DNA from: a bacterium
GTDB taxonomy: Bacteria; Verrucomicrobiota; Kiritimatiellia; CAIKKV01; CAITUY01
Direction: 5' to 3'
DNA length: 37,051 nucleotides
Assembly: GCA_037128595.1 (NCBI GenBank)
Contig: JBAXWB010000042.1
Span: 1-37,051 of the forward strand
The notes below the pieces were generated by a model. That model did not search any database. It was not told the origin of the DNA and was given only the letters and a program-made list of their open reading frames with translations. Each line of letters starts with the position of its first letter. Within the stretch, counting starts at the first letter, position 1. Positions 9,806-16,154 of this stretch are shown here, piece by piece. Made by a program: the position numbers and the translations under genes.

Positions 9806-11782
9806 ATGAAACGATTACTGTCATTTGTATGTATTACCCTGCTGTCCTGCGGGATAAGTTTAGGCGCCACATTCGGGCCGCAAGGCGTAGCCTCGACGCC
9901 TGATACCGAGTTTGTGACGCTTTCGGACATGGCTTCCATGCCGATTGCGGGGACGGCAGGAGATACCTTGGCCCCGGTTCAGCAGGCTGCGGTATTGCAG
10001 GAGACCGTCGTCTCCCCTCAGGGCGTCATCGTGGAGACGACGGGAGTAGCCCCGTCTTCCGGGGGAGTGACTAATAACCTGGTGACAGTCATTGCCACGG
10101 GTGCAGTTGACATCGTCGTACAGAAGGGTGGCGAGGTCTCCGTATCCAATGTCGTGACGTCTGCGGACACCTCAGCGGAGTTGATGCCGGTGGCGTCATT
10201 TACGGGCGTGTCTGAAAAACAGAACTTGATCTCGATTTCTCTGGATGATGTCCCCTTACAGGATGTGGTGCGTCTGTTTACCCGGATTTCAGGGGCCAAT
10301 ATTATTTCCTCGTCGACGAACCTTCAAGGTAAGGTAACGGTGAATTTGCAGGATGTGGAGTGGAAGCCCGCTTTGGACTCCATTCTGGACATGTACAGCC
10401 TGATGGTGTCCGAGAAAGTCCCGGGATCAGGAATCTACAGCGTCATGACCAAGGTCCCCGGCGCGGAACCCCTGATCGCCCAGCCGATCTTTCTCAATTA
10501 CGCCCAGGTGTCAAATGTGGTTGTGGTGGTGCAGACCATGCTCGGTAAGGGCGGCTCGGTCTCGGCGTTTCCCAATGCCAATGCGTTCATTGTCCGGGCC
10601 ACGGCCGCGGATCTGAGTTCCATCATCAAGGTGGTCACGGAAATTGATGTGCCGCGCCAGCAGGTTTACATTGAAACCAAAATCCTGGAGCTATCGGATG
10701 AAGCCATCAAGGATCTGGGGGTTAATTGGCAGGTCCTGGAAGGATACGGAATCGGAGCCGCCTCCCTGACCCGGACGCTTAATGACAGTGTGACCAAGGT
10801 GAACGGAAATAAGTCAGGCAGTGCTCAGACCGACTCCCGAAGCTCCTCGGATGTCCTTAATGGCAACAACAGTTCTGTCCAGGCGAATAGCACGGTGGGC
10901 GGGTTGTCCAGTACAGTGAGTGCCGGCGGGGGGCAACAGACGTCCGATTCCATTAAGAAAAGCATGGATTACACAAAGAATTTGACGAAAAACCGGGATC
11001 AGACCATTACCGATGTGCGGACAGCGGTGTTGAGCGCGGATGAATTTCGCGTGGTGTTGAGTGCGTTGCAGCAGATCAACGGGATCTCCATTGTGTCGAA
11101 CCCGAAGATTATTGTGGCAAATGAGGAGACCGCGACGATCCATATCGGGCAGAATCAGCCCAATATCAAGGGAACCGTGACGGCGGGCCAGCAGGGGCAG
11201 GCGAATTCAACCACGTATGCCCTGGACACCATCAAGCCGTATTTCGAGTTCGGAATTTCGCTGGAGGTCACGCCGACGATCAATAACCAGAGCAACATTT
11301 CGGTACGGATTTCGCCCACGCTCAGCCGGTATGTCAAGGATCTGGATGCGCCGGATGGCACCAAGTATCCGATCGAGGCCACCAAGAAGATCAAGACGGT
11401 GTTCAGTTTGGAAAACGGCAAGACCGCGGCCATCGGCGGTCTGACGGAAACCACCGATCAGGATAATGTGATCAAGATCCCGTTACTGGGCGATATTCCC
11501 CTGATCGGGAAACTCCTGTTCACCCATACCCATAAGCAGCATTTGCAGACCGAGACGATTATCTTTGTCACGGTGGGTCTGGCCAATCCCCGCACCGTTC
11601 AAAGCGAGGAAGGCATGCCGGAAGAAACGTCGCTGAGCCAGGGACATCTTCTTAAATCGAAACAGGCCCGGGATCAGCGGAAGGCCGATGCCTTAAAGGC
11701 GGCGGAAAAAGAGAAGGCCGCGGCCTTGAAGGTGGCGAGCAAGGCGAAAAAAGATAGCGCCAAAAGTGAGCCAACCCCGTGA
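9806..11782 (+). CDS. Secretin, PilQ/GspD type
   Basis: 658 residues forming the outer-membrane channel of the pilus or type II secretion system. A signal peptide (about 1-22) precedes a Val/Thr-rich linker, an N0/STN-type domain (about 137-215, ISLDDVPLQDVVRLF), an N1-like region (about 225-315), a Ser/Asn/Gly-rich insertion (about 330-410), and the secretin core (about 415-600) with the hallmark IPLLGDIPLIGKLLF. The C-terminus is a Lys/Ala-rich helical tail (about 615-658), which may help targeting or pilotin-like binding. It begins 16 bases after the giant secreted protein, with AGAGGAAAGG as ribosome binding site, and ends the operon. Confidence 0.9.
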   Translation: MKRLLSFVCITLLSCGISLGATFGPQGVASTPDTEFVTLSDMASMPIAGTAGDTLAPVQQAAVLQETVVSPQGVIVETTGVAPSSGGVTNNLVTVIATGAVDIVVQKGGEVSVSNVVTSADTSAELMPVASFTGVSEKQNLISISLDDVPLQDVVRLFTRISGANIISSSTNLQGKVTVNLQDVEWKPALDSILDMYSLMVSEKVPGSGIYSVMTKVPGAEPLIAQPIFLNYAQVSNVVVVVQTMLGKGGSVSAFPNANAFIVRATAADLSSIIKVVTEIDVPRQQVYIETKILELSDEAIKDLGVNWQVLEGYGIGAASLTRTLNDSVTKVNGNKSGSAQTDSRSSSDVLNGNNSSVQANSTVGGLSSTVSAGGGQQTSDSIKKSMDYTKNLTKNRDQTITDVRTAVLSADEFRVVLSALQQINGISIVSNPKIIVANEETATIHIGQNQPNIKGTVTAGQQGQANSTTYALDTIKPYFEFGISLEVTPTINNQSNISVRISPTLSRYVKDLDAPDGTKYPIEATKKIKTVFSLENGKTAAIGGLTETTDQDNVIKIPLLGDIPLIGKLLFTHTHKQHLQTETIIFVTVGLANPRTVQSEEGMPEETSLSQGHLLKSKQARDQRKADALKAAEKEKAAALKVASKAKKDSAKSEPTP

Positions 11783-11791
11783 TCGGATTCT

Positions 11792-11814
11792 CCCTCTCCC
11801 TTCAGGGGAGAGGG
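11792..11814 (+). terminator. Hairpin after the secretin gene
   Basis: A perfect 9-bp stem (CCCTCTCCC/GGGAGAGGG) with a five-base loop, 9 bases after the secretin stop. It is followed by G-rich sequence rather than a T tract, so it is not a classic intrinsic terminator. It resembles the CCCTCTCCC-type palindromes common in bacterial intergenic regions. It may stop transcription or protect the 3' end. Confidence 0.4.
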
Positions 11815-11865
11815 TGGGGGTGAGGGTGTGGATTGGTGCGAGGGAACAGCGAGAGTGATAACTGT

Positions 11866-12627
11866 ATGGGTTTAACCACCGCTCAACACTCCCGCTATGC
11901 CCGGCATTTGACCCTTCCCCAGATCGGAGTTGAAGGACAACAAACACTTCTGGCTTCGAGTGTGTTGGTAATCGGGGCCGGCGGCCTGGGTTCGCCGGCG
12001 GCCTTGTATCTGGCGGCCGCAGGGGTAGGTAAACTCGGGTTGGTCGATTCCGACGTGGTTGACTTGAGCAATCTTCAGCGTCAAATCCTGCATTCAACCG
12101 CGGACCTCACCGTGCCGAAAGTGGAGTCCGCTGCCGGTAAAATAAACGCCTTGAATCCGGACGTATCGGTCATTCCCTATCGGGTCCGTTTTCAAGCTGA
12201 AAATGCGGGGGCACTGCTCAAGGAGTATCAGGTCATCCTGGACGCGACAGATAACTTTGACTCGAAATTTGTCATTGCGGAAGCCTGCCATGCCTATCAA
12301 AAGGCCTATATACATGCCGGGATCCTGGCGTTCCAGGGTCAGGTGATGACGGTGTTGCCGGGTCAATCGGCCTGCTACCGGTGCGTGTTCGGGGAGGCGC
12401 CGCCGCCGGCCGGTGTCCCTGCGGGGCCCCTGGGCCCTGTCCCCGGCGTGATCGGGGCCATCCAGGCCATGGAGGCCATCAAGTATCTCTTAAAGATGGG
12501 GGACCTTCTCACCAATCGCCTTCTGGTTTTCAATGCCCTCACCATGAAATTCCGTGAAGTCCCGCTCACCCGCAATCCGCACTGCTTCATATGTTCTGAA
12601 AAGAAAAAAGACTTCACCACTGATTGA
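11866..12627 (+). CDS. E1-like adenylyltransferase, ThiF/MoeB/HesA family
   Basis: 253 residues. These enzymes adenylate the C-terminal glycine of a ThiS/MoaD-type ubiquitin-like sulfur carrier. Visible are the nucleotide-binding loop VLVIGAGGLGSPAALYLA (about 34-51), the acidic VDSD, the arginine-bearing NLQRQILH, the DATDNFDSKF motif, two zinc-binding CxxC pairs (CYRC and CFIC), and the GPVPGVIGAIQAMEAIKYLL helix. The ATG at 11866 begins the conserved N-terminal helix. No partner carrier gene is nearby, so thiamine, molybdopterin or other cofactor use cannot be settled. The last residues (DFTTD) and the TGA stop are encoded by the repeat element starting at 12610, so the native C-terminus was probably altered. 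Confidence 0.85.
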   Translation: MGLTTAQHSRYARHLTLPQIGVEGQQTLLASSVLVIGAGGLGSPAALYLAAAGVGKLGLVDSDVVDLSNLQRQILHSTADLTVPKVESAAGKINALNPDVSVIPYRVRFQAENAGALLKEYQVILDATDNFDSKFVIAEACHAYQKAYIHAGILAFQGQVMTVLPGQSACYRCVFGEAPPPAGVPAGPLGPVPGVIGAIQAMEAIKYLLKMGDLLTNRLLVFNALTMKFREVPLTRNPHCFICSEKKKDFTTD

Positions 12628-12720
12628 AGAAATGGAAGAAATCAGTAGAAACGAATAATGTTGCGGCCATTGTGTTCGTGAGTACCCGAACACAATGGCC
12701 GCAACGGTTCTTCAGGGGGG
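12610..12720. repeat. GACTTCACC-family element, left-half copy A
   Basis: Begins GACTTCACCACTGATTGA inside the end of the ThiF-like gene and carries a perfect 19-bp hairpin (12660-12678 with 12687-12705; loop TGAGTACC), then CGGTTCTTCAGGGGGG. It matches 13177-13287 at 106 of 111 positions; the five differences are all transitions. It has the left end and first hairpin of the family but no right end of its own. Confidence 0.8.
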
Positions 12721-12739
12721 GTAAGGGGGATTTTAATAT

Positions 12740-12768
12740 TTGATTTAGCCCTCAGTATCTATTATACT
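12740..12768 (+). promoter_or_regulatory. Sigma-70-type promoter for the GxxExxY gene
   Basis: TTGATT (12740-12745) and TATACT (12763-12768) are separated by exactly 17 bases in an AT-rich stretch, close to the housekeeping consensus. Transcription would start near 12775, about 29 bases before the ATG at 12804. It lies inside the composite element, so the gene brings its own promoter. Confidence 0.6.
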
Positions 12769-12803
12769 AATAGCAAATATAAGTATAAATTAATGAGGTG
12801 GGT

Positions 12804-13172
12804 ATGCTGGAAAAAGAGGGGTACGAAGTCATGGGAGCCGCATTTGAGGTTTACAATACGTTGGGGTACGGCTTTCTAGAAGAGGTCTATCAGCAATCAC
12901 TGGAAATTGAGTTAGAGCGGCGACGTATTCCTCATCAGTCCCAGCATGAATTGAAGCTGTATTACAAAGATTCTGTTTTGAGAAAGACCTATATCGCGGA
13001 TATCGTGGCCTTCGATAAAGTGATCGTCGAACTCAAGGCTACAGTCATTTTGACTCATGATCATCTGGCGCAAATTATGAACTACCTCAAGGCAAGCAAG
13101 TTGTCCGTTGGGTATCTCATAAACTTCGGAAATTCCGATAAGCTGGAATGGCGACGAATTACGCTAGAATGA
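12804..13172 (+). CDS. GxxExxY family protein (PD-(D/E)xK-like nuclease fold)
   Basis: 122 residues covering the whole family length. The name-giving motif appears as GYGFLEEVYQQSLEIEL (about 22-38). The nuclease-like core reads IADIV then VIVELKA (about 66-79), giving D...ExK, and a LINFG segment follows near the C-terminus. GxxExxY proteins are widespread in PVC bacteria, Bacteroidota and others; their biochemical role is unproven and the fold is related to restriction-type nucleases. The ATG at 12804 has GAGGTG just upstream; a GTG at 12798 is possible. It is a single-gene unit with its own promoter, between two near-identical repeats, and copy B of the repeat starts 4 bases after the stop. 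Confidence 0.85.
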   Translation: MLEKEGYEVMGAAFEVYNTLGYGFLEEVYQQSLEIELERRRIPHQSQHELKLYYKDSVLRKTYIADIVAFDKVIVELKATVILTHDHLAQIMNYLKASKLSVGYLINFGNSDKLEWRRITLE

Positions 13173-13176
13173 AAAA

Positions 13177-13403
13177 GACTTCACCACTGATTGAGGAAAT
13201 GGGGGAAATCAGTAGAAACGAATAATGTTGCGGCCATTGTGTTCGTGGGTACCCGAACACAATGGCCGCAACGGTTTTTCAGGGGGGCCATGACACCGTT
13301 TTGCGATTTTTGTGGCTGGAGTACTCGCCAGCCATAAAAATCGCAAAACATTATCGTATCGTAAGTCTTCATTTCTCTCATTTCTTAAATCAGTGGTGAA
13401 GTC
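13177..13403. repeat. GACTTCACC-family element B, complete, two hairpins
   Basis: Inverted ends: left GACTTCACCACTGATTGAGG, right AATCAGTGGTGAAGTC. Hairpin 1 is a perfect 19-bp stem (13227-13245 with 13254-13272; loop TGGGTACC). Hairpin 2 is a 22-bp stem with one mismatch (13298-13319 with 13328-13349; loop AGTACTCG) and the family's GTTTTGCGATTTTT arm. It occupies most of the 325-bp gap between the GxxExxY gene and purB. The remaining 94 bases contain only the purB ribosome binding site. Confidence 0.85.
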
Positions 13404-13497
13404 CCGCTTCTCTTCATCTCATTTATGTGCGTATTTGCTGGCATCGGGGGGCGAAATTCACTAGGCTTCGACCGCATTTTCAAGAGGAGAACGACAT

Positions 13498-14790
13498 ATG
13501 ATTCCACGGTATACGCGTCCTGAAATCGGAAATATTTGGGAAGACGAAAACAAATTCAGAATCTGGCTGAACATCGAGATCCTGGCCTGTGAGGCCATGC
13601 ATCAGCTCGGAGTGGTCCCGGCCGCAGATCTGAAACGCATCAAGTCCCGCGCCGCTTTCAGCGTCAAACGGATCAATCAGATCGAGGCAAAGGTGAATCA
13701 TGATGTGATCGCCTTCCTCACCAATGTGGCCGAACATGTGGGCCCCTCCTCCCGCTTCATTCACCGGGGGCTGACCAGTTCGGATGTGCTGGATACCGCC
13801 CTGGCCGTTCAGATGGTCCAAGCCATGGATATTCTGATTGCCGATGTGAAAGCGGTGCGGAAAGCGGCGGCGGCCAAAGCCAAAAAATACAAAATGACCC
13901 CCATGATCGGACGGAGCCATGGGGTTCACGCTGAACCCATCACCTTCGGCCTGAAAATGGCCTTGATGTATGATGAATTCGGCCGCGCGGTCAAACGCCT
14001 CGAGGCGGCCCGTGAAGTGATCCGGGTGGGCCAGCTTTCAGGGGCGGTGGGGACCCACGCCCATATCGATCCTTTTGTGGAACAGTATGTCTGCAAAAAG
14101 CTCGGGCTCAAGCCCGCGGCCATTTCCACCCAGATCCTGCAGCGCGACCGGCATGCGGAATACATGTCGGCGGTGGCCCTGGTTGGCGCCTCGGTCGATC
14201 GTTGGGCCACGGAGTTCAGGCACCTGCAACGCACCGAAGTGCTGGAGGTGGAGGAGTATTTCGGCAAGGACCAGAAGGGCTCCTCGGCGATGCCGCACAA
14301 GAAGAATCCCATTACCGGCGAAAAACTGTGCGGACTGGCCCGGCTGCTGCGGGGAAACCTGGTTGCGGCGCTGGAGAATGTGGCGCTGTGGCATGAGCGG
14401 GATATCTCCCACTCGTCGGTGGAGCGCGTCATTATGCCCGACAGCACCATTGCCCTTGATCACATGCTGGTCGGGCTGGAGAAGCTGACCCGCAATATGC
14501 TGGTGTCGCCGGAACAGATGAAGGCCAATCTTAACCTGACCCACGGGTTGATTCATTCCCAGCAGGTGCTCCTGATGCTCACGCAGAAAGGGTTTACCCG
14601 CGAGCAGGCGTACCGGATGGTGCAGACCCACGCCATGGCCTCATGGAATACCAAACAAAGTTTGCGCGCCCTGATCGAGGCTGACAAAGAGATCATGACC
14701 AAGGTGACGGCCGCCGATTTGGACAAAGTGTTTGATCTTGCGACCCATTTCAAGGATGTTAACCGGACTTTTAAAGCCGTCGGATTGTAA
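13498..14790 (+). CDS. purB: Adenylosuccinate lyase
   Basis: 430 residues, the normal length for the compact bacterial PurB. The enzyme cleaves SAICAR to AICAR and adenylosuccinate to AMP, releasing fumarate in each case. The fumarase/aspartase superfamily signature is present (KGSSAMPHKKNPITGE, about residue 260, carrying the mobile-loop catalytic serine), as are GRSHGVHAEPITFG (about 140) with a catalytic histidine, and TSSDVLDTA (about 93). AAGAGGAGA precedes the ATG by 6 bases. Repeat elements flank it on both sides, and purM follows, so two purine-pathway genes are separated only by element C. Confidence 0.95.
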   Translation: MIPRYTRPEIGNIWEDENKFRIWLNIEILACEAMHQLGVVPAADLKRIKSRAAFSVKRINQIEAKVNHDVIAFLTNVAEHVGPSSRFIHRGLTSSDVLDTALAVQMVQAMDILIADVKAVRKAAAAKAKKYKMTPMIGRSHGVHAEPITFGLKMALMYDEFGRAVKRLEAAREVIRVGQLSGAVGTHAHIDPFVEQYVCKKLGLKPAAISTQILQRDRHAEYMSAVALVGASVDRWATEFRHLQRTEVLEVEEYFGKDQKGSSAMPHKKNPITGEKLCGLARLLRGNLVAALENVALWHERDISHSSVERVIMPDSTIALDHMLVGLEKLTRNMLVSPEQMKANLNLTHGLIHSQQVLLMLTQKGFTREQAYRMVQTHAMASWNTKQSLRALIEADKEIMTKVTAADLDKVFDLATHFKDVNRTFKAVGL

Positions 14791-14796
14791 GAAGAA

Positions 14797-15005
14797 GACT
14801 TCACCACTGATTGAGGAAATGGAAGAAATCCGGACAAAGGATAATGTTTTGCGATTTTTATATCTGGCGGTTACGCCAGCTATAAAAATCGCAAAACGAC
14901 TTCCCTTGGAATTTGCTTTTCTTTGCGTGTTTCGCGAGTCCCGCATACGCGGGATTCAAAATCCTTATCTGGATATCTTCCATTTCTCAAATTAGTGGTG
15001 AAGTC
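14797..15005. repeat. GACTTCACC-family element C, complete, one main hairpin
   Basis: Starts 7 bases after the purB stop and ends 29 bases before the purM ATG. Left end GACTTCACCACTGATTGAGG; the right end is its inverse (AAATTAGTGGTGAAGTC), with similarity continuing inward through GAAATGGAAGA and the following ATCC. The main hairpin is a 24-bp stem with one mismatch (14846-14869 with 14874-14897; loop GTTA). A smaller stem (TCCCGC/GCGGGA) lies at about 14938-14953. The first-hairpin module of the other copies is missing. Confidence 0.85.
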
Positions 15006-15034
15006 TTGAATTTGTATTAAAGGAGCCTGAAGTT

Positions 15035-16078
15035 ATGAAAAAAGTGACGACAAAGAACAAATCTGCCTACGCGGCGGCGGGTGTGGATATTGACCAGAAG
15101 ATGAAGGGGATCGCCTCCATCAAGAAGATGGTGAAGTCCACCCGGACCTCTGGGGTTTTGAATGAAATTGGATCATTTGGCGGCTTCTTTGCCTCTCCCG
15201 GCAAAGACAAGATCCTGGTGGCCAGTACGGACGGGGTCGGGACCAAGCTCAAGATCGCCGCGATGGCAGGCAAGCATGACACCATTGGTCAGGATATCGT
15301 CAATCATTGTGTGAATGACATTCTGGTTCAGGGCGCGGTCCCCTTGTTCTTCATGGATTATGTCGGGATCTCCAAGTTTGACGGGCCCATCTTTGAGCAG
15401 GTGGTGAGCGGCCTTTGCAAAGCCTGCCGCGAGAATGGCTGTGCCTTGCTGGGCGGGGAGACGGCGGAAATGCCCGGCCTCTACCCTCCGAAGGAGTACG
15501 ATCTGGTGGGGACCATCGTTGGACAGGTGGATCGCCGGCAGGTGGTGACCGGTAAATCCATCCGGCCCGGGGATGTGATGATTGGATTGCCTTCGTCAGG
15601 CTTGCATACCAATGGCTATTCACTGGCGCGTCAGGTCATTTTCGAGAAGGCCAAATTGAAAATCACCGATCGGCTGCCGGGTACGAACAAGACGGTGGCA
15701 GAGGTGTTGCTGGCGGTGCACCGGAGCTATTTGAAGCCGGTCACCACCCTGATGAAATCCGTCAAGGTCCGTGGCATGGCGCATATCACCGGGGGCGGGT
15801 TCCCGGATAATGTACCGCGGGTATTGCCTGATACGGTGAATGCGGTCTTTGACCGGGCCTCCTGGGCGGTGCCTGAGGTCTATCAGTTTATCCAGCGCGT
15901 GGGCAAAGTGGACCGCGAGGAGATGTACCGGGTCTTTAATATGGGGATTGGCATGGTGGTGGTGGTGAAGAAGCAGGATGTGGAGAAGTCCATCACCATT
16001 CTCCGCAAGACCGGCTCCAAGCCCGTGATTGTCGGCTGGATCGAAAAGGGTAACCGCACCGTCCGCCTGATCAATTAG
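15035..16078 (+). CDS. purM: Phosphoribosylformylglycinamidine cyclo-ligase (AIR synthetase)
   Basis: 347 residues, the standard PurM length. It converts FGAM to aminoimidazole ribonucleotide with ATP, the fifth step of de novo purine synthesis. Visible are the N-terminal YAAAGVDIDQ motif, the ATP-site STDGVGTKLKIA (about 68), GGETAEMPGLY (about 145), the SSGLHTNGYSLAR loop (about 188) and the C-terminal HITGGGFPDNVPRVLP (about 250). AAAGGAG precedes the ATG by 10 bases, just outside element C. The stop codon lies inside the next palindrome (16075-16154). Confidence 0.96.
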   Translation: MKKVTTKNKSAYAAAGVDIDQKMKGIASIKKMVKSTRTSGVLNEIGSFGGFFASPGKDKILVASTDGVGTKLKIAAMAGKHDTIGQDIVNHCVNDILVQGAVPLFFMDYVGISKFDGPIFEQVVSGLCKACRENGCALLGGETAEMPGLYPPKEYDLVGTIVGQVDRRQVVTGKSIRPGDVMIGLPSSGLHTNGYSLARQVIFEKAKLKITDRLPGTNKTVAEVLLAVHRSYLKPVTTLMKSVKVRGMAHITGGGFPDNVPRVLPDTVNAVFDRASWAVPEVYQFIQRVGKVDREEMYRVFNMGIGMVVVVKKQDVEKSITILRKTGSKPVIVGWIEKGNRTVRLIN

Positions 16079-16154
16079 GCTGTAGTGTTTTAGCCTGTAG
16101 TCTGTTAGGTGAAACTATGAGAAATAGTCTAATAGCCTACAGCCTACAGCCTAA
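16075..16154 (+). repeat. Palindrome spanning the purM stop and the next start codon
   Basis: Outer arms TTAGGCTGTAG (16075-16085) and CTACAGCCTAA (16144-16154) are perfect complements. Each side repeats the TAGCCTRYAG theme, so several registers can pair. The purM TAG, the AGGTG ribosome binding site (16107-16111) and the ATG at 16117 of the next gene all lie within it. Confidence 0.65.

Larger units (their letters stand above)
12610..13403. mobile_element. Composite repeat element carrying a GxxExxY gene
   Basis: The unit starts with the family's left end (GACTTCACCACTGATT), includes copy A, a promoter, the GxxExxY gene and copy B, and closes with the inverted right end (AATCAGTGGTGAAGTC, finishing at 13403). 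The gene is therefore flanked by 111-bp direct repeats inside an outer inverted pair. No transposase is present. Calling it mobile is an inference from the repeat structure and the dispersed gene-less relatives elsewhere in the window. Confidence 0.5.

Noticed and set aside
12660-13272. Hairpins considered as integron attC sites with GxxExxY as a cassette
   Set aside because: The arms read GTT...AAC, the reverse of the attC RYYYAAC...GTTRRRY order, the stems are near-perfect without the extrahelical bases of attC, and no integron integrase is present.
14038-14631. Minus-strand open frame within purB
   Set aside because: Shadow of a well-conserved housekeeping gene; the peptide resembles nothing known.
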